Positions 23,315 to 35,414 are shown, counted from the first letter of the stretch. The stretch is 64,000 bases of DNA from Plenodomus lindquistii (GCA_025504975.1 JANUWI010000011.1:1116001-1180000), one strand, 5' to 3'. Translations and numbers: made by a program. The notes: generated by a model from the sequence alone, not told the origin.

Positions 23315-24782
23315 ATGGCTCAGTCGTCTTTCTCATTGGCCTCGAGGACAAAGGTCTGTCTTGATCGCCGTCGTACAGCATGTGCCTTGCCCAAATTGAC
23401 CCTTGCAGCTCTCCAATGGCTTGTCTATGCCGACGATCCATCTCGGAGTCTATTTGACATCTGGGAAAGAGACATATCAGGCGGTACGATGGGCGCTAGA
23501 GGTACCTTGTCCCTTGTCCCTTGTCCCTGTAGATCACAGCTGCCATACTCACAGTAAGCAGGCCGGATATCGAGCGTGAGCCTCCACCTCCAACAGTATT
23601 TGTAGAACAGCTGACGAATGGGCGCATGATACAGGGTGGACTCAGCTCAGATGTACGTGGGATCCACAAACACACTCTGTCTAAGACATTCACTGATCGA
23701 CCACCCATGTGCGTAGGTACCATAACGAGAAAGAGTCTGGGCAGGCTGTATTAGACTTTTTGGCTAGCGATGCTAATACGGAATCGCTCAAACGCGAAGA
23801 CATCCACTTGACCTCCAAGTTGGCATCCAACTCGGCGTATGACGCAGCGCGCAAGTCGATCAAGAAGTCGGTCAAGGAATGTGGCCTCGGTTACATTGAT
23901 CTCTTCTTGTTGCATTCGCCATATGGTGGCAAGAAAGCGCGGCTGGACAGCTGGAGAGCAGTAGAGGATGCAATCAACGACGGCGAGGTCAAAATTGGAG
24001 GCGTATCCAATTATGGAGTCAAGCATGCAAGTACTCCCTGGTCCTAGGCCATCACGCCCCGCCTTGTCTCAAAAGTTTGCTCCGTATACCGACATCACTG
24101 CCCCCATTGAGCTAGGATACGAGCATATCAGGAACACCACGCACTGTCATCGCTCGGTCGAGCTTGTGATACAGGCCGCAATAGGACATGGCACGTCTCG
24201 CGCGGACGTTCACCGGACGCAAGCCGCCAGTGTAGGCCAGTGTTAGCTAACAGAGTGCACAGCTGCAAGAACTGCTCGACTCGAAACCGAGAATCGCGCC
24301 GGCAGTCAACCAGATCGAGGTGCACCCTTTCAACACGAGGACAGATATTACGTCCTTCTGCCAACAGAACAATATTGTCGTCGAGGCCTATGCACCCCTT
24401 GTCCGCGCGCTACGTATGAAGCACCCCAAGATTGTGGCTTTGTCGAAGAAGTATTCGTGTACTCCTGGACAGCTACTGGTGCGCTGGAGTCTGCAGCATG
24501 GCTATGTACCATTACCCAAGAGCGTCAACAAGGCGCGCATCGTCGAGAACTCGCAGGTTGGCGGCTTCGTCATCGAAGAGGGCGACATGGAGACGATGGA
24601 TGGATTGGACGAGTATCTGGTAACAGGTGAGCATACCCTATCCACGCCATGATTGGGGTTCAAGGAGCGGGCGACGGAGATGCTCGTCGTCGTTGTCGCC
24701 GTTGTCGCCGTCGTCGTCCCAGTTGTGCTTTTGTGCTGACGGCTACGATCCTACAGACTGGGACCCTACCGACTGCCCGTGA
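23315..24782 (+). CDS. aldo/keto reductase
   Basis: Predicted 287-aa NADPH-dependent aldo/keto reductase. Seven exons: 23315-23353, 23409-23501, 23562-23575, 23635-23652, 23717-24026, 24263-24626 and 24757-24782. The catalytic tetrad is Asp51, Tyr56 (VDSAQMYHN), Lys89 (LTSKL) and His121 (LLHSP). The phosphate-binding region reads LPKSVNKARIVENSQ. The fifth intron (24027-24262) appears to use a GC donor (CAT|GCAAGT) with a normal CAG acceptor; this join restores the family motif SNYGVKHLQELL. Exons 3 and 4 are very short (14 and 18 nt) but are fixed by the Asp/Tyr motif. Cytosolic reduction of aldehydes or ketones is expected; the substrate is unknown. Confidence 0.85.
23505..23525. repeat. 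three tandem 7-bp units (CCTTGTC)
   Basis: A perfect 7-bp triplicate starts three bases inside the second intron of the aldo/keto reductase gene, next to its donor site. Confidence 0.8.
24683..24720. repeat. GTC/GTT trinucleotide microsatellite
   Basis: Imperfect CGT/TGT triplets fill much of the last intron of the aldo/keto reductase gene. Confidence 0.75.
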
Positions 24783-25596
24783 GGGACAGGCGACGACACA
24801 AAAGTGCTGCGTGGGGGTTTGCGTAGTCCCAGCCGTGGAGGGGTCAGCGAAACGTGGGCAGAGGCTGTGCGGGACACAATCAGATGGCAGGGCAGCGTCC
24901 GGTAGTTTGGTCGACAGGATCAGATAACTGCATGAATCAATGCATGTCTATAGGCGCAGCATGTAGGGCACGGCATCTCCGCTGCATGGTTTTGCCCATT
25001 GGGGTGGTGTCGCGTGTATGTCCGCGTGTTGGGCTGCTCTCCCCCATGCCCGCATTTCTCCGGCAGGGTGAGGTGGTCTAAGCGTCGCGGTTTCGCAGCG
25101 CCCACCTCCCACTTGAACAGCCAGACCCTTGAAGCTCAACGTAAAAGTTGGGTGCCCGCCCCGACACCGGTAGTGGTGACCCTTTGGAATTACCCCTCGG
25201 TTACGAGCCTCAAGTCGCCGGAGCCCGCGCAAACTCACGTGCAAACGCCCCCGCGATACCGCCTCCTGTCCATTCATTGGCCGGTTCCCTTATCAGTGGA
25301 AAAGCAAGACACCATGGTTTGTATAGTGACTATCACCATGGCGTATGGTCGGGAGCCATTGACCAGTCAAGAGACGTTCCTGAGCCAGTCAAGTCGGCCA
25401 CTGACGTTTTTGAATCGAATACGTTCGCCCTGCATTCACCCCGCCAGAGTAGAGCTAGAGCTGCCGCATCCGTCGTCTATATATACGGTCTCCTGCTCTT
25501 GCTTGCTCCAGCGTCCTCACAAACTCCTGCTCATAACTTTTGATACCTGCGAATTTAAGCCTTTCTATTTCAAAGATACCCCATTTCTAAAACATC
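24783..25596. other. promoter region of NADP-glutamate dehydrogenase
   Basis: No coding signal. The 320 bases before the GDH start hold recognisable promoter elements (separate entry) and pyrimidine-rich tracts typical of highly expressed fungal genes. Confidence 0.5.
25276..25485 (+). promoter_or_regulatory. candidate gdhA promoter: CCAAT, GATA and TATA elements
   Basis: An inverted CCAAT box (ATTGG) is at 25276-25280, an inverted GATA site (CTTATCAG) at 25290-25297, and TATATATA at 25478-25485, about 112 bases before the ATG. In other fungi, NADP-GDH genes respond to the nitrogen GATA factor AreA and to CCAAT-binding complexes. That knowledge makes these sites plausible, but such short motifs occur by chance. 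Confidence 0.45.
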
Positions 25597-27301
25597 ATGT
25601 CTGAGCCAGAGTTTGAGCAGGCCAGGAAGGGTACGTCTAGCCCCTGCTGGCAACGAGACATCGCAATGCCTTGTTTCTTGTGGCGCGCCTCAACTGCTTC
25701 AAGCCACTTCAACTAATACATCACAGAGCTTGTCTCCACCCTCGAAGCGTCCTCCCTTTTCCAGAAGAACCCCGAGTACAAGAAGGCCCTCGAGGTTGTC
25801 TCCATCCCCGAGCGCATCATCCAGTTCCGCGTTGTCTGGGAGAACGACAAGGGCGAGTGCCAGGTCCAGAAGGGCTACCGTGTGCAATTCAACTCTGCTC
25901 TCGGTCCCTACAAGGGCGGCCTCCGCTTCCACCCCACAGTCAACCTGTCCATTCTCAAGTTCTTGGGTTTCGAGCAGATCTTCAAGAATGCGCTCACTGG
26001 CCGTAAGTCACACGTGCGCTGCGACTACGAGGCCAAGTCGCTAACACAGTCAAACAGTCAACATGGGTGGTGGCAAGGGTGGATGCGACTTTGACCCCAA
26101 GGGCAAGTCTGACAACGAGATCCGCAAGTTCTGCGTTGCCTTCATGAGGGAGCTCAACAAGCACATTGGTAAGGCTTACCTAGCATGTTCATCGACCGCG
26201 TTGCGCAACACTTGTGGGACATGCAGCCTTCCGCAACGGTGGCGCATGCACCCGACAGCAGACCAACAGGAATAGACGGGCCCCCTAGCCTTATCTTTCC
26301 ATTGCGTTGGTTGCACGATCGCGTGTCTGGTTGCAATACCCTCCAGTTGGAACATTTCACTTACGTAAACTACAGGGGCCGACACAGACGTGCCAGCGGG
26401 CGACATCGGCGTCGGTGGCCGCGAGATCGGTTACCTCTTCGGCGCATACCGTGCTGAGCGCAACCGCTGGGAAGGTGTCCTCACCGGCAAGGGAGGCTCA
26501 TGGGGAGGCAGCTTGATCCGTCCCGAGGCCACCGGATACGGTCTGGTCTACTACGTCGAACACATGATCAACTACGCTTCGGGCGGAAAGGAATCCTTCA
26601 AGGGCAAGCGCGTTGCGCTCTCCGGTTCCGGAAACGTTGCCCAGTTCGCTGCTCTCAAGATCATCGAGCTTGGTGGCACCGTCGTCTCCCTCTCCGACTC
26701 CAAGGGCGCCTTGATCGCCGAGGACGATAAGGGCTTCACCGCCGACATCATCAACCAGATTGCCGATCTCAAGCTCAAGCGCAAGGCTCTGACTGCGCTC
26801 GAGAACCACAGCTTCAAGTACGTTGAGGGTGCTCGCCCATGGAAGGAGGTCAAGAAGGTCGACATCGCCCTTCCATCAGCGACCCAGAACGAGGTCTCTG
26901 AGGATGAGGCCAAGGCTCTCATCGAAGCCGGCGCCAAGTTCATCGCTGAGGGCTCCAACATGGGTTGCACACAGGAGGCCATTGACGTGTTTGAGGCCCA
27001 CCGCCGCGAGAAGAAGAACGAGGCCATCTGGTATGCACCCGGCAAGGCTGCCAACGCCGGTGGTGTCGCCGTCTCGGGTCTCGAAATGGCCCAGAACTCG
27101 CAGCGTCTGTCGTGGACATCTGAGGAGGTCGACGCCAAGCTCAAGAACATCATGAAGGACTGCTTCGAGAACTGCCTGGGCACTGCTAAGGAGTACTTCA
27201 CACCTGCCGAGGGCGAGTTCCCATCCCTCGTTGGTGGAGCCAACGTTGCTGGTTTCCGCAAGGTTGCTGCTGCTATGCACGACCAGGGTGACTGGTGGTG
27301 A
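25597..27301 (+). CDS. gdhA: NADP-specific glutamate dehydrogenase
   Basis: Predicted 448-aa enzyme in four exons: 25597-25630, 25727-26002, 26058-26168 and 26376-27301. It makes glutamate from 2-oxoglutarate and ammonium in the cytosol, the main entry of ammonium into amino acids. Visible motifs are the substrate pocket KGGLRFHPTVN, the catalytic region LNMGGGKGG with Lys110, DIGVGGREIGYLFGAY, and the Rossmann motif ALSGSGNVAQFAA. The C-terminus (FPSLVGGANVAGFRKVAAAM) is diagnostic of the NADP form. Length equals that of other fungal homologues. Codon use is strongly biased to C-ending codons, as in highly expressed genes. The third intron, 207 nt, is the longest. Confidence 0.97.
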
Positions 27302-28288
27302 AGAGTGAGTGAGCGAGTGCACTTGTTCTCTCTCTGTCTCTGACCCAGACTTTTGTATATGATACCTCACGACTACCTTCACTTGTGGGCCTGGCGTTGC
27401 AACTTGAACAACGCAGGCTTTTGTACATAGATATTTTTGAACAAACCAATAAACAAAGCACAATGATCAAATCTTCACCTCCGATCCTTCAGACAGTGAT
27501 GCTTGCACGCCATGAGATTTTCCAAGATAAGACATCACACACTTCAAGGCTCAAGCCAGCGAGTGCCCCTCGCTGCACACATGATGTTCTAGAACATACC
27601 CAAAATGACCCCGCACCCGCACCATCCCACCCAAGAAAAAAAAAGCAAATAAACAAAACGTGACATCATACACCCACCACACCACACCACACCACACAAA
27701 AAAAAAAGCAAAAGCAAGGCAAAGCAAAGCAAACTCCCTTTCAGCTTTTCCACCAATCTAATCACTGAAAAAGTAACCCCATCAGGGCTAGTAAGATACA
27801 CATGTCATTGCCATGACTGTAAATTCGTGCTCAGCGCAGCGCAACGCGCGCACACATGCGTGTACTCTAGAACAGGTCAATAATCGCTGTGTATTACTGC
27901 TACTCTGCGCACGTGACAATGGCAGGGATGAAAGGTATGTGTGTCATGTCATGCCAACCCGGGGGCGGATGAATTGCTGTACTAGGAAGGGTTAATTGAG
28001 AAAGGGATGCAAAGTGTCGATGTCGGAGTGCCGGGTGATGACGGGTAAACGAGGAGTGAGGGTTCGGGGAGGATCGGAAGAAAGTCTGTGGGAGGTTTGG
28101 GGGTGGGGGGGGGGGGACGATGTCGGAGGGCGCTGGGTGTGTGTGTGTATGTTTGTTTAGTCAGAAGTATAGATATATCTGGGGATGGGGAGAATTTGCA
28201 CTGAAGGAGGTATGTACGTGATGATCACTGTGCACTTTCTGAGTTGGAAATTCTGATCACGGCTTTGTGTCTTCTGGATTCCAGTATG
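27302..28288. other. convergent spacer with low-complexity DNA
   Basis: About 1 kb lies between two convergent 3' ends. It holds CACAC and poly-A/AAGC tracts at about 27667-27731, a G run of twelve at 28105-28116 and a GT repeat at 28136-28148. No coding segment is recognised. Confidence 0.6.
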
Positions 28289-29804
28289 TTAGAGGCTACG
28301 TAAGGTTGTCCAGTCTTGCAGCAAGGTATCTACTTCATCGCTGCCTACGGTTTCTTTACTGGCTCTCGTGTCCCTGTTGTCGACGTGATGTTGTATTCCT
28401 TCAGCCACCCGGTCTGCGTAATGGCGAACGACACCATCGTCATTTATTTTGATCGCCTCCGTTAGTCCTGTTGGCTCCTCAGTGTCGAGTTCTGATTCAG
28501 GCTTATGCTCCATGGCAGGTTCGTAAGCACTGTAGTATGAGACGCCTTTGCCGACTAGAGTATTGTTAGCGGATTGCAGAGCATGCACCTGATAGAACAC
28601 TTGTGCACTTACTCTTCCGATGTGGCGAATCTTCCTCGGAAGATTGACCAGACGGATTGATCTTTGACGGTTCTCCTGGGGGTGCAGCTTCAGGTGCTGT
28701 AGGAGGAGAGGGAGACGGAGGGGAATGACCAGAAGATGAATAGTGCACCGGTTGCACGGGTTTCACGCTCTCAACTTGTATGTCCTTGAATTCCACATAC
28801 GCTTCGTACGGCGTTTCCTCCTGCAAGATAGGATTTCCGTTCGAACGCACAATGTGAGACAAGGTGTCTGTATGCTCTGCTGGCGCATAACTAACCTCAG
28901 TGCTCGCAAATACTCGCACTGGTACTTTTGATGATGCTTCGTCTTTAACTCCAGATGCCTCGAGGTGTTTAGAAACTGAGCTGCCCAACAAGACAATGTC
29001 CAGTTGTTCACGAGTCCGAAGATAGGACCCTAACAAAGCTTGGTGATGATCTGAATGGTCATCGCCTGCCACCGCATGTGTGAGCGCTTGCTGTAATGTC
29101 TGAATGCTCTCTAGTAGGCTCTGCACGTGTTGCACGCAGTGGGCCAAAGATTCTGGGGTGACTGTAGACCCGATAGCTAAGGGCATGGCGTTGACGTTTG
29201 GAAAATCATTCTTGTCGTTATCCCTCCCATAATCGTCGATCACAGTACTTGTATCGCTCATGCTGAAGTTTCGCAAGGAGTCCTCGTAGCGTTGGTTGGA
29301 CTGCTTCTGGAGTTCGAGGAGCTCTTTCAGTTCGGCGCGCTGTCTTGCTTCTGCATCACGATCGAGCTTGTTGGATGAGACCTGAAAGGCGTGGACGAGC
29401 ACTTGCATCAGCAATTGCAATGTGCTCTTGAGCTTGTCGATGTGGCTGCGGAGGAGTTCGATCTTGTTCTCCCTGAACGGAAGCATGAATCGTCCCATCT
29501 TGCCTTTCTTGCTCTTCGCGAGCGTCGCATCGATTTCCGAGAACACTGCAGAGCATTCTTTCAACGTCTCATCAGCGGTCGTGACGGCGCTCTTCGAGAT
29601 CAACTTGGCGGTCTCATCTTGCCTGAAAATGCCCCCTAATTCATCAATGACCAAACTGGTAAGTCTAATCTCTTTTGCTATGTCTTGTATCTTGCGATCA
29701 GCATTCGCTACTCCATCTGCGTATTCGTAAAGGGTTTGTGAGAGCTGAAGGCCCGCGCCGGCCACTTGGATGACGCTTGCGACTAGGCCAAGAACCTCCG
29801 CCAT
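28289..29804 (-). CDS. HeLo-like / fungal STAND N-terminal domain protein without NTPase
   Basis: Predicted 485-aa protein in two exons, 29804-28613 and 28554-28289, with a 58-nt intron. Residues 1-60 (MAEVLGLVASVIQVAGAGLQ, then KEIRLTSLVIDELG) match the start of the fungal STAND N-terminal (HeLo-like) domain that heads many NLR-type receptors and C2H2-like regulators. A helical, coiled-coil-prone region with many Gln, Leu and Glu runs to about residue 260. It is followed by a Pro/Ser-rich tail. No NACHT, NB-ARC, WD or ankyrin part is present before the stop, and the next plus-strand gene is unrelated. Related domains act as membrane-targeting cell-death effectors or as scaffolds; either role here is inference. 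Confidence 0.75.
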
Positions 29805-30559
29805 GGTACATTGGTGCTCGAGAGGTAGTCAGCAACCGCTAGCTATATGTCAAAGACAATAAATGGCCCAAGTCAAATTCGAGATGACGAAAAAGGGTGG
29901 CAGGCGAGCCCATTTTAACCTAGTGTGCCAGCCTGGCTACCTACATCGAGGCTGAGTCTGCATTGCACATCATGGTAGTGCAGGTCTCGGCCTTTATCAT
30001 CCGGCGTGAGCTGTATCTCTAACGAACTCGTGTCTCCAGTGGCAGCCCTCGACTTGTACGCGCTGACCCGATTGGGAGGAACATGGGATTCTTATGAACG
30101 GGATTGTTATGAACACTGAGCGGGTAGACGCGCACCTATGCCAGTTTACGCACGTGGCGCATCCGGAAACTTGGACACTTTGCGGATTCCTTGGCACGTT
30201 TCCCACATCATCCAGCATGATCAACCCTGCATCTCTGCCGTCTTCCAAAGATCGTCAACTGTAACACATGTCATTGGGTGCCACACAACGCCTGCGCCAC
30301 GCGTGCTGCTATGATATCATGGAGCATTGTGGGCGTAAGGCCTGCTTCGCGTGGACCTCATTACATAGCTGGTTCCACAGAAGTAGCGGGTAGAAACTCT
30401 CCTTCAAAGAACAATTCATTGCTTTTGCCCTATTCGCATCAAATCTACAGACTTCTCTTTTGCCGCAGGGCCGATTGCGCAATATCCGAAACCATAACTG
30501 TGCCCAATCCGCTCGTCGCACACGAGTTGCGGGGTTAAGCCAATACCTGCTTCGTAGCA
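29805..30559. other. divergent intergenic region
   Basis: Promoter region shared by the HeLo-like gene (minus) and the disordered-protein gene (plus). Nothing specific is recognised. Confidence 0.4.
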
Positions 30560-32351
30560 ATGGATGATAGCTCCCGACAGCCTGCCAAGTTACAGAAACG
30601 CAAGAGTCGCGAGCGTCAAGAGCTTGCCATGTCTGGAGGGTTGAACGGTCAACAAGCACCCAACTCATCCCAGCCTATGGACACCAACATGTCATCCGCG
30701 GAGAAAGAGAAGAGGTCGAAATGGCGAATGTCTAACCCATTCCACTCCAAAGACAAGGAAAGGGAAAAGGAGAAGGAAAGAGAGAGAGAAAGAGAAAAGG
30801 AGAAAGATGCAGTCAAAGACAAAGGCGGCCGTCTGGAGCCTACCGAGACCAACGCAGATTCTGCTTACTACAGTAGCGAGCGTAGCAGTGCCAACCCAAG
30901 CTTCCAAGGCAACCCACGCCCAGTATCCGGCGACCAGTGGCGTACACCAGCCAATAACTCGCTGGCACCTTCGACACACAGTACGCAACCGGCCGCAGCA
31001 CCACAAGACACCCTTGCACCGCCACCAGCACATACTCTACAAACTCAATCGAGCAGAGAAGATGTTGGCAGAGAGACGTATCGAGACGTGGGCACAGGGC
31101 ACATTGTTACAGTCACAACGACGACGACGACGACGACGACCACTACCACTGGCCCAGGCGGTTCAACTACGGTCGAGCAACCTCGTGGGAACAGCACTAC
31201 CGGCTCAGCAGCCAGCATCCATACATCTGGGCCAAGCCCACCACCCCCAGCTCCACCAGTACCAGCCGATCACCATCACCAAGGGCCAGGTCTGATGCCC
31301 AGTGCTCCGTTAAATGAAAGCCGGACACCGCCAGTGCCTGCCAACCACAATCAGCCACCGCGATTGTCACCACAGGTTTCCAACCATGAAGATGCGTCCT
31401 ACTCATCTCCACCGTTACCAGCGAAGAACAACATTCGTAACAGAATGGAGCTCGACTCGGTGTCTCCGGCAGTCCAGAGGCCTAATCCAATGGATGACCC
31501 TATTAGTCCCGTGACACCAAGTAGCCCATCGCGAGCAAATTTCTCATATCCTGCTAGGACACCACCTCCAGGGGTACCGAGACAAGTTCCTGTTGGGCAG
31601 CCCCCGCCATCCCATCAGCAGCAGCAACAGCAACAGCACCACGGTGCTCCCCCAGTCCCACCTCTACAGACGCATTCGAGCATCCCGCCGATGCCCGCAT
31701 ATCAACAGCAGCAATCAGGTTTACCGCCCATGACGGAGCAACAACAGCATCAGGGCGGTCTTCCTCCAAGCCTTCAATCTGGCGCTGGTCCGAACAACGA
31801 TCCGAATCGTCCAGTTCCCTACAGAGCAGGACATGATTTGCAAAAGCAGTCAACCATGGCAAACCTCAAGGCAGCCGCTTCTGGTATTCACGTAAGTCTA
31901 CCTTGCTTTGATCACGTTGCATGTACGCACGCTAACGATTTACTTGTAGGGCGCTGGAGAAACCCTCCGCGGAACCATCAACGATACCTTCGACCGTCGC
32001 AACCCTGCCGCACATGCGAAGAACCAAGCCATCATCGAAAAGGGTCGTGCGGAGATCGAAGCGTCGCGCGCGCGCCAGCAGCAAGCACAAATGCAGGCAC
32101 AAGGGCAGCAGCAACATCCTGCTGCAGGTGGCATTGCACCAGGACCGACAGGCGGAACGCCAGCCATGCCTACTGCGGGCCCACCGCCTCCTCCTGGATT
32201 TGGCAGACAGCCTTATAACGGTCCGGCGGTGTCTGGATCGCAAGTCGAAGGAAATAACGGGACAGGTAGAGGTGGGAAATTGAGCAATATCATGAAGAAG
32301 ATGAAGGAAGGTCCTACACGGCCTGATGGGTCGGTGCAGGCGCAGCATTAG
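30560..32351 (+). CDS. intrinsically disordered low-complexity protein, unknown function
   Basis: Predicted 577-aa protein in two exons, 30560-31891 and 31950-32351. Most of it is compositionally biased: a charged KEREKEKERERERE-type segment near residues 65-85, a run of about twelve Thr encoded by ACG repeats, several poly-Gln stretches, and long Pro-rich tracts. The ordered part is probably restricted to residues about 435-485, which span the splice join. Here LKAAASGIHGAGETLRGTIN is followed by DTFDRRNPAAHAKNQAIIEK, a block I recall as conserved in related fungi. A C-terminal KLSNIMKKMKEGP segment is basic. No catalytic motif, signal peptide or membrane segment. Function unknown. Confidence 0.75.
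31118..31140. repeat. ACG trinucleotide repeat encoding poly-Thr
   Basis: Nearly eight perfect ACG units lie inside the coding sequence. With the following ACC/ACT codons they give about twelve consecutive Thr residues. Confidence 0.85.
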
Positions 32352-33158
32352 TGCAACCGGGCTTGTCCCATGTTTTGCTTAGGCAAGTACGGAAAATGCA
32401 GTTTGGCTCTTTTCGATTGATCCAACGCTTCAATTATTGCTACCGCAAGAATCAACCTCGTAAATTCGTGGGCGACCTCTGTTGGGTGAGGTGGGATGAG
32501 GAGCTGGCTGGTCAACGGGCCTTCTCAGAGTTTCTCATGTGCGAAGTATAGATAATGCCGTCTTGCATGTAAAGATCATATACTTCATTGAAGCGGTCGG
32601 TAAAGTGCATGACTTAGGGCCAGTATTTCTAGAATCCAAGTAGCGCGATCACGGGCAGGGTGTTGTCAAGATGGAGGGGTACATCGAAGGGCTCTGAGGC
32701 GACCATTCACCGTGGCGAGCTCGGATTATTCCATATCAAGGCCTACTGTCCGGAGCTGCCCCAATCTTACTTCCCTTTGACCTTGAAGCGTTGGTCATGA
32801 TGGTCTCCTTCGGCACAAATGCCTCATGATATATCTCGTTGCAACTCGCTCGGGGTACGTGGCGCCTGTACAGCATAACACATGCGAAGGAGCATGTATC
32901 CATTGAGTCACTAAACTTACACGCACTGTAGCTAACACACCACACTATAAAATCAACAAACTGTAATCTTACTATATGTGTGTTCTGTACAAGTAATAAA
33001 AATATTGTTATATCAAACATTATTATTATTGTTGTTGCCTCCCTGCTACTACATAGTTTTAAGCGTCATGCTGTCAACGTGGACGAAGACACAATAAATA
33101 CAAGCTCCTTCTTAAACTATGCCTGGATAACATTATAGCATATCCACGAAGGTCTGGC
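32352..33158. other. convergent intergenic spacer
   Basis: Sequence between the 3' ends of the disordered-protein gene and the F-box gene. AT-rich near 32930-33060. No coding signal. Confidence 0.4.
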
Positions 33159-34826
33159 TTATCGGAGTTCTTCTTTCATCAGTATGGTCATATTATCCAC
33201 CTCGCGCTCCACATTTGTGAAAACCCGACATTCCATTCCCACTTTCGCACACATGTCGCGAAATCTACTCGCCCAAGTGCCATCAGAACGAATAAATCCG
33301 AATTCATTCGCGGTAGTGATGAAGAAGTCAATTTGTTTCAAGGCAGGACATTCCCACTTCCTAACCTCAAGCAGCTTCTCCAAAAGCACGAACGGATCCA
33401 GCGTGTCGTGCGGATAGCTTTCATGATCGCTCATGTCGTCTGTCAAACATATTCTCTCTAGATTTGGAGGCAGAATGCACGTCCATAATGCGCCGTACTG
33501 GTTATTAGTGTCGTCTGGATCATCGTGTTCCACATGGTCGAAGGGCGTGCGGTGGTTCACAATATCATCAAGCATGAAATCCCACCAGCCGAACAACAAT
33601 GCCCATGATATCTCGAGGTCCAATAGTTTATGCATATTCTCGAGACCTCTGATGCGTCCTACGAGATGACACATTGTCCGCGCAGCACCCCACTCTGTAC
33701 AGTCGCATACCCCCATTGTCCACGCATCGCACTCAAAACGCGTCTTGAGGACTAGACTTTCTAGACTCTGGTGGATAGGTATCATTGCCCTGCTCAAGAG
33801 GGGAGCTCGAATCGCCGCGTTGAGTCTTTCAAATGGGAAGTCTGCCTCTGTCTTCTCATTTACGTTCAACTCTTCCAATCCCAAGTCTTGGTAGCAGTTC
33901 CAGTCCCCACAGTTGACCAGACGACGGAAGTCATATTCCAGATGCTTCAAATTTGGCGTAGCTAGCAAGATTTTCGCAAAAGTGTATTCAGACACTGTAC
34001 TCTTGCGCATTATCAGGGTAGTCAGCGACGTGGAGTGAAGCGGTATGCTTGGGCTGGGCCAAGTAAACATCAACGATTCGAGAACCATGGTGTTGAGGTA
34101 CGTGAGTTTTGGTAACGTAAGGAACATGCGAAACAGGTCGATATCCAGCTCAACGCCTTTCGGTGAAGTCGGCCCATCGATGCCCAACTGCGCACGTTGA
34201 AGCTGTGGATATGGTGCCAACTCCTTGCGGCGATCCATAAGTCGTCTAAAAACCAAGGGGACATACTCGGCATAATATATGTAGCCAAAGCCAAGATCCA
34301 GCTCTTCGATCGCCTGGCACTGATGTAATAGCAGACTGACGACCGCATCAATATCGCCTCTGTCGAAATCGATCCACCATTTATGAGCTCGTGTACGGCC
34401 GATCGTCGTGATCATGCTATGAGCGCGCCATTGTTCCAGCGGACGCAGTGAGGAGCATACACGTTGACCAATCGCGATAATGCTCTGTGCTTTTTCGTTG
34501 TGTTCGGAGCCAAGATAGTTTCTGTTGTTAATTTCGCATCCCATTCTGTCCCATTCCGATTCTGGAATGATGCCGCCACCGCGCATTCTAATTGTTTTGA
34601 CGAGCCTAGCAAGACTGTGGTTCATCATGAGGGTCCGTAGGAGGAGATGGACTGGTGGGGCGGGACGATTAGCCTCCCAGAACCAGTCGATTGTGTGGTA
34701 TATGCGTGGGGAGAGATACAAGTGCAACAGCCTGCAAGTACGACTCAAAGTTGACGTCTCAGAGGTTGATAGCTGGGCCAGTATCGGCTCGAGTAGTTCT
34801 GGAGGAACGTTGAGAAGGGCGGCCAT
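33159..34826 (-). CDS. F-box protein
   Basis: Single-exon protein of 555 aa. The open frame extends upstream to a GTG at 34892, but the ATG at 34826 has an excellent context (GCAGCC ATG G) and starts directly at the F-box. Residues 5-45 read NVPPELLEPILAQLSTSE, then TLSRTCRLLHLYLSPRIYHT, a clear F-box. The rest has irregular leucine-rich segments (IEELDLGFGY, KLTYLNTMVLESLMF) as in orphan fungal F-box proteins. Such proteins recruit substrates to SCF ubiquitin ligases; the target is unknown. The frame is intact, unlike the F-box relic 3 kb away. Confidence 0.82.
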   Translation of the reverse strand: MAALLNVPPELLEPILAQLSTSETSTLSRTCRLLHLYLSPRIYHTIDWFWEANRPAPPVHLLLRTLMMNHSLARLVKTIRMRGGGIIPESEWDRMGCEINNRNYLGSEHNEKAQSIIAIGQRVCSSLRPLEQWRAHSMITTIGRTRAHKWWIDFDRGDIDAVVSLLLHQCQAIEELDLGFGYIYYAEYVPLVFRRLMDRRKELAPYPQLQRAQLGIDGPTSPKGVELDIDLFRMFLTLPKLTYLNTMVLESLMFTWPSPSIPLHSTSLTTLIMRKSTVSEYTFAKILLATPNLKHLEYDFRRLVNCGDWNCYQDLGLEELNVNEKTEADFPFERLNAAIRAPLLSRAMIPIHQSLESLVLKTRFECDAWTMGVCDCTEWGAARTMCHLVGRIRGLENMHKLLDLEISWALLFGWWDFMLDDIVNHRTPFDHVEHDDPDDTNNQYGALWTCILPPNLERICLTDDMSDHESYPHDTLDPFVLLEKLLEVRKWECPALKQIDFFITTANEFGFIRSDGTWASRFRDMCAKVGMECRVFTNVEREVDNMTILMKEELR

Positions 34827-35414
34827 GGCTGCTCCAGAGTAATAGGAGGATGAAACCGAGCAAGAGACAATGTGGGACTGAACACTATCCACTTAGGAGA
34901 ATGGAGATAGTGAGGGATGTATAACGAGAAGGTTGACACGTTGTGCAGCATTGTGCACGGTCACGCTCTTGGCCAACAAGGTTAGATCGTACCTAGGTAC
35001 CCGTGGAAGCGCGCGGCAATTTGCTTGGATCCATTGATCTGTAGAAGCCCAGGGCCGACTGAGCAGCAGCTACGAAGGAGATTTTGAATGCAGTCATCTA
35101 TTTAAAAGCATAAACCTCGTACGCTCTCCGGATCACTTTGCGCGATGGTTTTATCATGAAGCGCTGCTGCATGCTCCACGATAAAGTGCATATAGGACAT
35201 GAGGTCCAAAAGTACTACCTCGAGTGGGACTTTCTTAATCATAACATTGACTCGTGTTCCTGTCGCCCTTGCTTCAATGAATACTCACAACTTCGTGCTT
35301 GAACCCGCGTTGTAGCTTCTTATCGCAACTAAGCCTATTTGGGCTAGGCAAGTCACAGTCCAACCCATGTGCTTGACAATTCCCACAGCCACGCCGTCGT
35401 GACAACTTCGTGTC
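34827..35414. other. intergenic
   Basis: Spacer between the F-box gene's 5' end and the sugar transporter's 3' end. No coding signal or repeat recognised. Confidence 0.4.

Noticed and set aside
26572..27463. Long minus-strand frames opposite gdhA
   Set aside because: They are antisense shadows produced by strong codon bias in the glutamate dehydrogenase gene.
34827..34892. N-terminal 22 residues of the F-box open frame
   Set aside because: The frame begins at GTG, and the first ATG (34826) has an ideal context directly before the F-box.
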